A stretch of 30,072 nucleotides of DNA from Mesotaenium endlicherianum (Eukaryota; Streptophyta; Zygnematophyceae; Zygnematales; Mesotaeniaceae): contig WELA01004070.1 of assembly GCA_009602735.1 (NCBI GenBank), positions 9,847 through 39,918 on the forward strand, in the 5' to 3' direction. Each line of letters begins with the position of its first letter. The first letter of the stretch is position 1. The notes under the pieces are model-generated. The model saw nothing but the letters and a program-made list of their open reading frames with translations, was not told the DNA's origin and did no database searches. A program made the position numbers and the translations under genes. Of the stretch, positions 19,681 through 28,719 are shown piece after piece.

Positions 19681-21056
19681 TGCTCACTGAAGTGACCTAG
19701 CTGCTGGCAATGGAAGCAAATCGATTTTGCTGAGGCTGGTCTCGGCTTAGTCCTACCACCACCTCTTCCATAGCCGCCTCGAGAGAAACCACCTTTCCGT
19801 CTAGACTGCATAGCATTGTACTCATACCCATATTCATCACCATGATCATCCTCAGCCTGGTCTCCTTCAATTGCATTGTAGGAACTGTGGGGCTTTTGAC
19901 AATCTTAGACACCAAAGCATTATTCTGGCGCTTGTGATTGAACTGCTGCTGATCCCAGGCATCAGCATCCTGGATCAAGTCAGCCAGTTTCTCATACTTC
20001 TTTTCAGCNTAATGACTAGAGACTTCGGATTTCAAGCCATACCTAAAGTATGCTATCCTATACCGTTCTGGCAAGTCTGGCTGTTTCATCATGTTCTCCT
20101 GGAACTTTTGAGCAAACTCAGCAACTGAAGTGGTCTGCTTCAGTGTCAGGGAAATCATCGCATAGATAGCTTTCTCCTGCTGGTTGATGACATCAAACTC
20201 TCATGCAACTTCTCGACAAACTCTACCCACGTAGGGTCAACGAGTTGTGGAGCCTTACGCTCTCCTTTCCAGTATAGCCACCAGTCTGCGGCACTGCCTT
20301 TCAGTAGCGCACCGGTGTGCCTGACCTTCTCGTAATCTTGCAGTTCTGGGTAGTTCTCCAGCCGCTGCTCAACANGCTGCTCAACATCTGCGAGAAACTT
20401 GATCAGGTAATATTTTAAGTTTCCCTCAGGATCATAGTCCTGGGGAGGTTTCAGCTTGGGCTTACTAGGCCCTCTGCCTCACCACCAGTGGTTTGAGACC
20501 CCAATTGGTCTCTGTCCCACAATAGAGACATTATGATTCTTTTGTCCTCCTGTTGGGACTAATACATGGTTGCCATTTGCGACTGCATTTGAACGAACAG
20601 TGCTCCCAAGTCTACACTCTGGGGTGGTAGTCTAGCAAATGCAGCAGCAGCATTGGCATCAACTCGCTGAGTAGTGTCCTCAACAGTCCCTCTCGCTCCT
20701 GCAACAGCAATTCGTGCCGCATTCAGCCGGTCACGTATTTGACCTAAGGGTACATTGAGTTGTACAGCAGGAGGTAGGTTCAGAACATTGGCTCTAGATG
20801 CCATAAGTTCTTCAACCGTGCGCTTGTCAGCGGGCTGTCCTTCCCTCCTTTCTGTATCTCCATCAGCCTTTGCTAATTGTTCAACTAATCTGGCTCTCTC
20901 CTCCTCAGCTTGCTGTGTTGTGACTGCAACAATAGCAGCTGCTACATTTGCAGCCTCTCTAGCTGCAGTATCTGCCACTGCTTCAGAATAGGTACGGGTT
21001 CCCGCTACATGGCTTTCCGCCTGGTTTTCGACATTCTCGTTATCCTGGTTCTCCAT
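19611..21056 (-). pseudogene. gag: Element C gag, broken
   Basis: The minus-strand ATG at 21056 opens the same MENQDN start as in element E. The first 165 codons are intact, then a stop follows MQSQMATMY at about 20559. A frameshift lies near 20480 and further frame changes occur up to about 20160; the two Ns (20375, 20009) fall in this gene. The retrotransposon gag core and the RGG-rich stretch precede the CCHC zinc knuckle CFHCQQLGHFSEQC near 19700. The gag stop lies at 19611-19613, inside the frameshift hairpin. Confidence 0.9.
20364..20386. repeat. 11-bp direct duplication flanking a single N
   Basis: GCTGCTCAACA occurs on both sides of N at 20375. The extra 12 bases add four codons to gag that element E lacks. 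It looks like a second unmerged assembly join. Confidence 0.7.
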
Positions 21057-21115
21057 GTCTCAGGAGTTGCTAGTTTGAGACCTGTCCTTACCATACAAAG
21101 AAGACTGTGATAATT

Positions 21116-21127
21116 GCTTCGATACCA
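21116..21127 (-). promoter_or_regulatory. Element C primer binding site (tRNA-Met type)
   Basis: On the minus strand TGGTATCGAAGC starts one base after the end of the 5' LTR, identical in sequence and spacing to element E. Confidence 0.85.
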
Positions 21128-21128
21128 C

Positions 21129-21846
21129 TGAAATGAATCGACTTACCAAATAAGCGATTAACAATTAATAAAGATCTTCATATCAGCAAGTAATCTTTAT
21201 GGTATTTTCCGTTCTGGTTAAACGGCAAAAGGACAACACACTAGCAGTGAACAATACTCGTAAGTCAATGCGAGTAAACTAGCATCAATAATGCAATCAG
21301 TAAACTCATACATAAGCAAGGTTAGAAGACAGTGCGTATCAATGGCTTCTCGCCTTGGATTCAGGTGTCTCTCAGTAAGTTGTTCAAGAGAGTTGGCCTC
21401 GTTTTCGAATGCCGAACTCAAGAGCAATGCCTAGCATATGTACACAGAATGAGTTTACTGTTCAACGGCCAGTGCGATGGCACCGCCTACCCGGGAGTTA
21501 ACCACGTTGGTAGGACCTCGGTTAACCAAATTCACCGCCATCTCCCATCATCCCGAATCGCCATCCATCATAGGGATGTCATCTGGCCATTCATCTAGCA
21601 CACCACACTTAGATGCATATCTAGGCAGTTCGCTGCTACCGAGTACGGAAGTTCGCTGGCTGTCAAAGAATGTGTCAGCAAGCTGACTTAAGTTGACTTC
21701 AGCCTGCTGCTTCCGGCGGAGTCATTAAACTGATATCAAATATGAAGTCCAGCAGATTGAATATCAACTAGAGTTCAACAGGCTGAACTTAATTAACTAT
21801 TATATTTAAATAAATATTATATCTACTAATATACTGATTCGTTACA
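21129..21846 (-). repeat. Element C 5' LTR
   Basis: The 718-bp LTR starts TGTAACGAATCAG at 21846 and ends CATTTCA at 21129 on the minus strand. It has a perfect target duplication outside and the primer binding site inside. Confidence 0.95.
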
Positions 21847-21851
21847 CTAGC
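21847..21851. repeat. Target site duplication of element C, right copy (CTAGC)
   Basis: This matches 8707-8711 and leads directly into the rest of the 3' LTR of E. Confidence 0.92.
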
Positions 21852-22045
21852 CTTGCTTATGTGTGAGTTTAATGATTGCATTATTGATGCTAGTTTACTT
21901 CCATTTGACTTACGAGTATTGTCCACTGCTAGTGTGTTGTCTTTTGCTGTTTAATCAATCAACAGAAAATACCATAAAGATTACATGCTGATGTAAGGAT
22001 CTTCATTAATTATTTATCGCCTTTTTAATAAGTCGATTCATTTCA
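21852..22045 (+). repeat. Element E 3' LTR, right part
   Basis: This continues the LTR cut at 8711 and ends GATTCATTTCA at 22045, directly before GTACC. Confidence 0.93.
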
Positions 22046-22050
22046 GTACC
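22046..22050. repeat. Target site duplication of element E, right copy (GTACC)
   Basis: This matches 5341-5345 and is followed by the upstream half of element B integrase. Confidence 0.93.
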
Positions 22051-22935
22051 ACCCAATATGGACCAACCCAAACTGGACCAAGCTTTTTCTCGACCACACC
22101 AGGCAGGTACCGGTGTTGAGAGTGCAGTTTGACCAAATTGTCCTTAGAAAATGTCAGCTCTCGACGGTGCTGATTAGCATACTTTTGTTGATTTTCTTGG
22201 GCTTTGTGCAGGTTTTTTTGGAACATTGACAGGGTGTCAGCAAACTCCTGAGTTAACTGGAGCAACACCGGGTTATCAATTCCCTCTGGATGTGTTAAAG
22301 ACTCCCCTAGCACATCTAAAGAAGACCTAGGGACTCTATCCAGACTAAGTTCAAAGGGAGTCTTGCCCGTTGATGCATGCACCGCACGGTTGACCGCGAA
22401 CTGAAGTTAAGGCAACAGATCATCCCAATTATCTTGTTTTTTGTTAATATATGCTCTCAGCACTTCTTGAAGAACTCGATTAGTTCTTTCAGTTTGCCCA
22501 TCAGTCTGAGGGTGGTTTGTTGTCCTGAGCACGTGTTTGACTCCCATTAACCCCATTAAAGCTCCCCAAAATTTTGAGGTGAATTTTGAGTCTCTGTTTG
22601 AGATAATATTGGAGGGGAGCCCAGGTTGGCATACCACATGGCTGTAGATTGTCTCGCAGTTTCGAGTGCAATCACCTTGACAGTGGTGGGGATGAAAATG
22701 ACCATATATACTACCAGTATAGAATCATGCCCATTAGCAATTCTTGGTAGTGTTACCACCCAGTCCATGGATATTGTTTTCCATCGTCTAGCTGGGATAG
22801 GTAGTGGTTGTAGTAACCCTCCGGGTGGTGTGTGTCTACACTTGTTTTTCCGACACTGATCACAGGACTTGACATATTTCAAGACCTCCCGAGGCAACCC
22901 TTCCCAGTGACGATGCATTGCCAGCTTGCCAACAG
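22051..22935 (-). pseudogene. pol: Element B integrase, upstream half
   Basis: On the minus strand it begins inside the zinc-binding region (TVGKLAMHRHWEGL), keeps KSCDQCRKNK and SMDWVVTLP with the first catalytic Asp, then after a frame change near 22620 the core with ISNRDSKFTSKFW and [18 protein letters not shown]. In Ty3/gypsy integrases the second catalytic Asp is the first D of SDRD; here it is Asn, with 35 residues to the Glu. Another break lies near 22400. The C-terminal domain (KLGPVWVGPYWVV) is cut at 22051 by element E and resumes at 5340. The enzyme would be inactive. Confidence 0.88.
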
Positions 22936-23634
22936 TTTTGCTTGTATTGAAAGGGGAGTTAGCGAGGGCCTGGTGATCCTTCGTGATGACCTTACAAGCA
23001 ATGGTGGTCTGGTTCACACCTTTGTGGTGCAGAGCTGCATCACCAATGACTTGAACTCTCACTACACGTCCAGGGGGCAAATTTAATCTCGCAATTCGAA
23101 GCCTGAGTGTCTCTGCTAAAGATACTGTTACTCTATCTCCATTTGTTTCTTGCCTGGAGTCAACTTTGGCGTAAACTTTTTGAGTCAAGTCATGGACAGC
23201 CCTCTTAGATGATAACTTGGGCATGGGGAGTCCCAAGTCTCCAGAAATGAGAACTGGCTCCCATGTGACTGTCCTTTTACTTATATCATTCGCCATTCTT
23301 TGCACAGTTTTCTTGTGATCACCGCCTACACGAGGACGATTGGTGGCTGGTGTTGTTGGTGGTTTTTTTCTTTCAGTTTAGCTATCTCAGCATTAGCCTT
23401 ATCCAACCTTATTATCTCAACTCTTAGCTTAGCCTCTGTCCTAGGAACTGGTGGGGTAGCTTCAGCTAGGGTGGGCTTAGGTTTGACAAAAATAAATCTG
23501 CCTCTGGCACCTTCAGGCTGATCTGGATTGGTTTGTGGTGCTCGTGTTCTCAATGACACAGGTTGCTGATAAGACTCGGTTTTTTTGTGTGTGATTGCGG
23601 GTGGAGGGGAGGAGCCTGACTCTGGAGTATCCAT
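22936..23634 (-). pseudogene. Unrecognised ORF fused in frame to element B integrase
   Basis: I do not recognise this protein. On the minus strand an ATG at 23634 in good context (AAGATGG) opens a proline- and threonine-rich N-terminus, a basic-acidic stretch and a short heptad-like helix with LRVEIIRLDKANAEIAKLKE. One base too many or too few in an A run near 23370 breaks the frame. The second piece (from about 23340) runs through TWEPVLISGDLGLPMPKL and VRVQVIGDAALHHKG and continues without a stop into element B integrase at about 22936. It could be a captured host gene fragment, part of another transposon or a chance join. Total length is about 230 codons before the fusion. Confidence 0.45.
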
Positions 23635-23639
23635 CTTGA

Positions 23640-25538
23640 AAAGACCTCACCAAATTGCAATTCCTGAGTTAGATAGGTGGTCAATTGGTTCACGTTTTTG
23701 GAGATTCCCAAATTTCCCACTATTTTTAAATTTATTTTTTTAAATCATTAAAATTAAAATTAATAGTATCTAATGAAAAAAAACTTATACAAGGGTGTAT
23801 CATTGTCTTAAATATACACACAAAAAAACAGAGGTCCTTACAAGAAGTACATCATATCTTTTCCATGATAAGGCAATTCTGAAATTTCTGGACATCGGAC
23901 AGATTTTAGTCATCATTTTGACAGTGCGTCATAATACTTCACACTTGATGAATTTGACATTTGTTTATTTGTGTGCCTTCTTACCATGTCATACATCATA
24001 GCTACCAAGTTGTGTGCATATTGAAGCTTGCATTTGTAAGATATGAAGAAGTTAAGAAGCCAAAAATCAGGTACCACATAAGGAATTTCAAAGTTTCGTC
24101 GACAAAATCTCATCTATACTACATTTTCAATATATGAACTAGATGACCTCAGATTGCTCTGAAATTTGTTCTAAGTCCCTTTGGATGGCAGTTATACATG
24201 AAACAATTTTTTTAAAATATTCAGGAAGTATTCCTTAAGTAGTTCGTAAGTAGTTTGCATAGGCCAGCATCAGGCATGCGAAAAGTGCCACCTGCCTACT
24301 TTGGCACATGTGTAACTCTTACAGCTTGGGTCACAACAAGATTGTTTTTGGGATCACAGGGTCAAGATGAGGTGTTGTAAGTTTCAATTTGATAATAACC
24401 ACAGGCCCCTGGGTGCTGTGCAACATGGCAAGCAAGATGGGCTTAATAATGGTGGAAAGTATTCTCGTCGTTAAATTTTGAGTACGCACTGAAAGTGGCA
24501 TACAAGTGGCCACAGAGCTCAAATTTTACTGAAACTGGAGCTAAATCCTCTTGAGAGTCATACCCACCTATGCAACTTCAAATATTTGGGATCTTGCAAA
24601 TATTCCGAGAAGTGCGGAGAGGCCAGCTTCAGGCGTGCAAAATGTGACACCTGCCCACTTTGGCACGTGTATAACTCATGAAGGATTGGTCAAGACTATA
24701 AATGTTTTCAATGGAGTCATGTGGTACAGGGTCAGGAGTAAGTGTACCAAGTTTGAACCCATTTGAACATTATAGGAGGCTAGGGTGCCTTGTACCATGA
24801 CAGGCAATATATAGGCCAGAAATCTTTTCTCCCTCTTCGTGGACAAATGAAGCCAATTGAGTAAAATTGCAATATCTTACTCAATACAACTCAAAATCAT
24901 ATGAAACTTGAGGAAAACCTTAAGAACAAGCATAGGTCCTTATATCTTAAATTTCAGCTCATTCCGCCAAATCCGCCGCGAATGACGCAAAAAAAGTATT
25001 TAAATGTCCCTAAATTTCCATTTTGGGTTTCATGTGAACTTGAACCTTCACGTAATTTCGGCTGACGCAGTGTGCCGACTAGGTCGATTTACCTAGAAGT
25101 TTTGGATTAGCCTAACGCGTCTAATTGAGTATATTCTAGATATTTTGATGCATGCATGTGGACGTCAAATCGGCCCAACACGTCAGATGAGACTGATCTG
25201 GCCTACTCACAAATATTCTGGAAGGAACGATTTGACAAACACTTAGAAAAATCCGTTGCTAAGCGATCCTCCCGCCCAGAGAGGACTTAGGTCAAAAAAC
25301 TATAAATAGGCATAACTTCCTCATTTCTTATCAGTTTTCACTTCTGTAAATTTCTACGAGTTTGTGTTGACAATGCCTTCCATCCTACATGATTTGTGAG
25401 CGCTTTCTTGCTACTCAAAATGTTGAGTAATTTTCCCAAGCTTTCTTAGTGATATGCCGCTGCACTCTAGAGTATGATTGCAACAAGCTTTGTTCCTCGT
25501 AAGTCACTACGCTTCCACTGGGGCACTCTGCCCCTTTC
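23640..25538. other. AT-rich noncoding stretch, possible old LTR element
   Basis: I find no believable gene. The sequence is AT-rich with A and T runs near 23730-23830. It has a degenerate direct repeat of about 360 bp (24262-24681), and a clear TATA-like CTATAAATAGG at about 25299-25310 followed by about 230 bp ending TGCCCCTTTCA at the edge of fragment G. That ending resembles the 3' end of an LTR, so the last part may be an unidentified plus-strand LTR; no start or primer site was found. Confidence 0.35.
24262..24681. repeat. Degenerate direct repeat with a period of about 360 bp
   Basis: A block of about 58 bp starting GGCCAGC, with CACCTGCC, CACTTTGGCAC and GTGT-TAACTC-like pieces, occurs at 24262 and again at 24621. 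Weaker similarity follows (GGTGC near 24412 and 24783). It may be two units of an old tandem or satellite-like repeat. Confidence 0.5.
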
Positions 25539-25603
25539 ACTGAACGTGATCAAGTATTATATTTACATTAATATTATATCTCCCAATATACTGATTCATC
25601 ACA
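25539..25603 (-). repeat. Fragment G LTR start
   Basis: On the minus strand it reads TGTGATGAATCAGTATATTG and aligns with the first 64-66 bp of the family LTR before stopping at GTTCAG, the same LTR coordinate at which the fragment of element B ends. Confidence 0.75.
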
Positions 25604-25883
25604 GCCACTCTTGCTTCCTCGCCTCCTCGGCCTTCCTCGGCCTTTCTTCCTCTACTTTTCTGTGTCTTTCTGCTTCAACAGCATCCTTCTGTTTTTTTCT
25701 CAGCCTGGCCTCCTCAACTTTTTCCTTCTCCTTCTTCCTCTGCTCCTCCCGTTGTCAACGAGCTCGCTCTTCCTCCCTTCGCGAAAGGGACGTCTGGGCG
25801 ATCTCTTGTCGATGGCGTTCCAGCTCCTTCTGAGCCAGTTCGACCTTGTGCTTCCTGTCTTCTTTCTAGTTGGTAGACATCCT
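25604..25883 (-). pseudogene. ORF3 homologue, N-terminal part, fragment G
   Basis: From an ATG at 25883 the minus-strand frame has MSTN, a TAG, then KEDRKHK, QKELERH and TSLSRREEERAR, followed by another stop and a charged stretch with KKEKEKVEEARLRKKQKD. The spacing matches ORF3 of B (KEDRKRK, QKEL, TSLTRREQE) although many other residues differ. This is a third independent trace of ORF3 and suggests the N-terminus was under selection as protein. Only about 93 codons remain. Confidence 0.6.
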
Positions 25884-26141
25884 ACTCACACACACACACA
25901 TGTGCATCAGTGTAGTCCCAAGCATCTGTGTAATGAGTAGGGTAAGAAATGAGAGAAATATTCAGCACGATTCCACTTGCAAAGACAACATACACCAAAG
26001 GTTTACTTGAGTAAAGTTGTGAATGCAAGAAAGTTGCGATGCAAAATGGTGAGTGAGTCGTGAGGGCAGTTGAGTGTGCAAAATGCTTATGTAAAATTCT
26101 AGTGGTGCTCGACAAGTATCTGTCACACTCCCTCCAACTTA

Positions 26142-26224
26142 ATGTTTAAGTGGTCTGCTTGTCCCCAATTGTCACTTTCTGTCACTTTCGGACCTCGTGT
26201 ACCGTTCCTGTGTCAACTAAAATG
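26142..26224 (-). other. Spacer after chromodomain, fragment G
   Basis: This corresponds to the pol-ORF3 spacer of B and C, with related CTGTCAC and TGTCAACT pieces. The minus-strand TAAGTTGGAGGG at 26141-26130 lies next to it. No gene is seen in it. Confidence 0.5.
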
Positions 26225-26645
26225 ACAGTTAGGGTGATGTCCTAGCTTCCCAAAGATAGAAACGATTCAACGCTCCTTTGGCATTGATCAAATGGTCCTC
26301 AAAATTCCAGGTGTTCCCAGATGCATCATAACCCTTCCACCGGACCAGATACTTCATGACATATTTAGATCATCGACGGACGGATCGAGCTTCTAGAATC
26401 TCATCCACCTCATACTCCTCAGGGTCACCATCCCGGACGGCGGGGACCGGTCCCGGTTGGACAGGTAATAGACCAGTGAACAGTGTATCACTCATGATGT
26501 ATGGTTCCAAAAAAGAGACGTAAAAGACTGGGTGACCCTTGTATTCCGCTGACATATTCAGTTTGTAAGCATTTTGACCGATTCGGCGTACCACCAAATA
26601 TGGACCCACCCAGATAGGCTCAAGCTTTTTCTTAATGAAGCTTGC
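26225..26645 (-). pseudogene. pol: Fragment G integrase C-terminus and chromodomain
   Basis: The minus-strand reading begins at KKKLEPIWVGPYLVVRRIG (near 26640), matches the integrase C-terminal region of C through NMSAEYKGHPVF and EARSVRR, stops at a TGA near 26370, then continues as a chromodomain with YLVRWKGYDASGNTW and NAKGALNRF to about 26240. The upstream integrase core is absent; at about 26645 the sequence changes to that next to the possible element H. Confidence 0.82.
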
Positions 26646-26750
26646 TAAAGGATACCGCAACCACTAGGAGAATTTCCCTTAAAAATATGATCTTTCAAAA
26701 AAATATTCTCTAACTACTTCAAAAAAACAAAACTTCAAGAAATTGAGATT

Positions 26751-26763
26751 GGCTCCAATACCA
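26751..26763 (-). promoter_or_regulatory. Primer binding site of possible element H
   Basis: On the minus strand TGGTATTGGAGCC lies one base after a possible LTR end (ATTACA). It resembles the plant tRNA-Met primer site TGGTATCAGAGCC with two differences. Confidence 0.6.
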
Positions 26764-26764
26764 A

Positions 26765-27735
26765 TGTAATATTTCTGCTTTTCTCAAGGATCTTTGTTTG
26801 GTATTGCAAAAAAATTAACACTCAATGGAAAGAAATAGCGACAATTTTGCATAATTTCTAAGACTTTAGAATATTGAGAAAAGGGAACGAAAAGTCGTAG
26901 AATGCGTGCTGTGAGAATTGCTCTCACAATAAATCTTGCAAGTATACATACTCAAACAACATGAGGCACTGGAGTGTTTCAAGTCACTTGCTAGGGCACT
27001 GGTTCGTGTTCAACAAAAACGGGCGAACGGATGTATCCCGTTCAAATGAATACTCGAAACAAGACATTTGACCCTTTGGAGGTTACGCGACGATTTCCGA
27101 AAAACCGTTTCACGCCAAGCGGGCGTTTTTGCAATCTCGCAACTTCTAAAAAGTCGCAAGTGCTCGCGCGGTCGCGTACAAATTTCATTTGACATGAATT
27201 TTCGACTATAAATAACCGTTTGGCCAATCGGTCAGGTGTGAACAAATCAAACGAAGGACGAGGGTTTGAATCCCTCTGGGTGCAAAGTGAAGTTTGCAAA
27301 TTTGGTTTTCGTTTGATTAATGGATGTCGCGGAATTGCTCTACTTGACCCTGTGGTTGCGGGTTCGATTACGACTTGTGGCTCTCTTGGGGCACTATTCG
27401 TGCTTTCTTTCGAGTTAGCAATTGTCGTTAATCGAAAACAGTGACAGTCATTATCCGAATTACGAAAAGTTAAAATAAACTTATTAATCCTTGATTGATT
27501 AATTTATTAACTTTATGCTTTATTAAGTCATATTTTTGCAAAGTAATCGAGGTAAGTATACAATTCTTTTTGCAATAAGATTTTGGTTGTTTCGCCAATC
27601 GACCGAGAATTAGGTGGCACACGTGTGTGTCAATTTATTTAACAAATATGAATTATTCTACAAATAAAAAGCAGAACAAATTTTAAGTAGTTAAGAACAC
27701 GTCCTAAATACGCCTAAAAAGCTCGGGTCGTTACA
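26765..27735 (-). repeat. Possible 5' LTR of an unrelated element (H)
   Basis: The minus-strand sequence starts TGTAACGACCCGAGC at 27735 and ends AATATTACA at 26765, so the ends are inverted TGTAA/TTACA, and a primer binding site follows directly. TGTAACGACCC is, as far as I recall, a common start of plant gypsy LTRs. The length would be 971 bp. Inside are a G-box-like CACGTG near 27620 and tRNA-like boxes near 27221-27273. No second LTR is in the window, so this rests on the ends and the primer site only. Confidence 0.5.
27207..27273 (+). other. RNA polymerase III promoter-like boxes
   Basis: TGGCCAATCGG (27221-27231) resembles an A box and GGTTTGAATCC (27263-27273) a B box, with the latter inside a perfect 5-bp stem like a T arm (GAGGG / CCCTC). 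CTATAAATA lies just upstream. No anticodon or acceptor stem can be folded, so it is not a tRNA gene; it may be the head of a degenerate SINE or a chance match in the LTR. Confidence 0.3.
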
Positions 27736-28254
27736 CAAACTATATTACCCAGGCAAAACGGAGATGGAAGTCCGCTAAAGGTAATGGGCTCTACATGGTC
27801 AACATAGATCAACACGAAGCCAAAGCAGCCCATAAGATAGCTCCCCCCAATAACATAAATTAGGCTCTTTATTCCCTAGAGCAGCTCCTCATGGCATTTC
27901 ATATGAAGAAAGCTAGGGAGTAGTGTAGAGCATCTACATACTGCTGACTGTCTCATGCTAAGATTTGCTGCATTGCCTTCTGTTCGATATACATGCATTG
28001 CCTACATGCTATGCCTATATGTTAGCTGTCTTGCACTTGTACTCTACACTTATAATGACTACATATGCCTAATTCTGTTATCTACTTCTAATTACTCTAA
28101 TATTATATTTTGTCATCATTAATTCACTCTCAAATTCAATCCTTTCAAACCCCCATTTGCCCCTGTGAAGGTGTATCGATCTCAAGAACGCCTCGAGAAC
28201 TGCCGAAAGTTCTTAAGAGTTTAGGGCCTATTTTGACAATTTACTCTTCAAAAC
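27736..28254. other. Mostly noncoding stretch left of the host gene
   Basis: Directly after the possible LTR edge one plus-strand frame is open for about 42 codons (to a TAG near 27860), with the product reading KGNGLYMVNIDQHEAKAAHK; this faintly recalls pre-integrase sequence of Ty1/copia elements, but I would not rely on it. The rest is AT-rich with no gene I can support. Confidence 0.35.
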
Positions 28255-28311
28255 ATGTTTCCTGGAGGTTTATTGTACTTTTCTAAAGAAGATGTTTCAT
28301 GGAGGTTTATT
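28255..28311 (+). repeat. Short direct repeat upstream of the FUSC-like gene
   Basis: ATGTTTCNTGGAGGTTTATT occurs at 28255 and 28292, 37 bp apart. It lies about 170-200 bp upstream of the TATA box and could hold duplicated promoter elements. Confidence 0.55.
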
Positions 28312-28454
28312 ACGCGATCGTGCGTCACGCGTTTGACACTCCGAACCAAATCGGAACTTTCCGAAACCCAACCAGCTTTGTCGAGGCGAGCTAGACCGAC
28401 TCGGTGTAGAACGATTTTGGAACCACGACGACAGCGGACAATCCGACGACAAAG

Positions 28455-28462
28455 TATATAAG
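28455..28462 (+). promoter_or_regulatory. TATA box of the FUSC-like gene
   Basis: TATATAAG lies about 260 bp upstream of the predicted start codon in a region rich in CG dinucleotides (28300-28450). A transcription start near 28490 would be usual. A second TATATAC at about 28510 is weaker. Confidence 0.5.
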
Positions 28463-28505
28463 AAAACTCCAAGCTGTGTTTCAAACAGCTAGCTCCAAGG
28501 CTTCC

Positions 28506-28535
28506 ATGACTATATACGGTTCGTTCTGGGATTAA
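28506..28535 (+). CDS. Possible upstream ORF (9 codons plus stop)
   Basis: ATG at 28506 opens a nine-residue frame (MTIYGSFWD) ending at TAA 28533-28535, in the leader implied by the TATA box at 28455. If transcribed it could reduce translation of the main ORF. Whether the mRNA includes it depends on the true start site. Confidence 0.3.
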   Translation: MTIYGSFWD

Positions 28536-28568
28536 CAGTAGCGTCCTGGCTGCCTCTTACGACATACG

Positions 28569-28716
28569 GGATTGCTGAATACAGTTGAAGAAACTTGCTC
28601 TTTGGCTTTCTCATTTTCTGGAGCTAGAGCTCAAGTTGATTAGGATTGCAGGACACTGTTGAAGAAACTTGCTTTTTGGCTTTCTCATTTTCTGGAGCTA
28701 GAGCACAAGTGGACTA
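28569..28716 (+). repeat. 74-bp tandem duplication in the 5' leader
   Basis: The unit starting GGATTGC at 28569 is repeated at 28643 with a period of 74 bp. The shared core TTTGGCTTTCTCATTTTCTG is identical in both copies. It ends just before the ATG at 28720, so it sits in the probable 5' leader. Confidence 0.85.
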
Positions 28717-28719
28717 CCC

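Larger units (their letters stand above)
8712..21846 (-). mobile_element. Element C: near-complete Ty3/gypsy chromovirus, split by element F
   Basis: Minus-strand order: 5' LTR (21846-21129), primer binding site (21127-21116), gag (21056-19611), -1 frameshift signal, protease (19680-19030), RT and RNase H (18871-17204), integrase and chromodomain (17322-15845), pol-ORF3 spacer, ORF3 (15464-14525 and, beyond element F, 9841-9538), hairpin, polypurine tract, and 3' LTR (9430-8712). Without F and its extra duplication the copy is about 8.45 kb. It is the best template here for the family, but stops and frameshifts occur in every reading frame. Confidence 0.95.
5346..22045 (+). mobile_element. 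Element E: Ty3/gypsy retrotransposon, internally deleted and split by element C
   Basis: Plus-strand order: 5' LTR (5346-6063), primer binding site (6065-6076), gag (6137-7576), frameshift signal, protease and start of pol (to about 8421), then a deletion that joins pol to the inside of the 3' LTR (8422-8711), the 13.1-kb insertion of element C, and the end of the 3' LTR (21852-22045). The deletion removed RT, RNase H, integrase, chromodomain, ORF3 and the first third of the 3' LTR. Without C, the copy would be about 3.6 kb. Confidence 0.93.
2599..22935 (-). mobile_element. Element B: outermost Ty3/gypsy chromovirus, split by element E
   Basis: Read on the minus strand, B has integrase (22935-22051), then after the 16.7-kb insertion of element E the rest of pol with the chromodomain (5340-4868), the pol-ORF3 spacer, ORF3 (4653-2931), a 3' noncoding tail, polypurine tract and the first 64 bp of the 3' LTR (2662-2599). 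The GTACC duplication at 5341-5345 and 22046-22050 proves that the two halves were once contiguous. Gag, protease, RT and RNase H are missing: upstream of integrase the sequence changes to an unrelated ORF near 22936. Confidence 0.85.
25539..26645 (-). mobile_element. Fragment G: diverged relative of the A/B/C/E family
   Basis: Minus-strand order: integrase C-terminus and chromodomain (26645-26225), spacer with a polypurine-like 12-mer (26141-26130), start of an ORF3 homologue (25883-25604), then the first 65 bp of an LTR (25603-25539). The rest of ORF3, the 3' noncoding region and the normal polypurine tract are missing, so the LTR start touches ORF3 directly. Protein similarity to B and C is clear but lower than theirs to each other. 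Confidence 0.8.

Noticed and set aside
25886..25899. CA dinucleotide run
   Set aside because: A short simple repeat with no sign of function.
27213..27290. Possible tRNA gene at the A/B-box-like motifs
   Set aside because: A T-arm-like stem is perfect, but no anticodon stem or acceptor stem can be formed and the D arm is weak.
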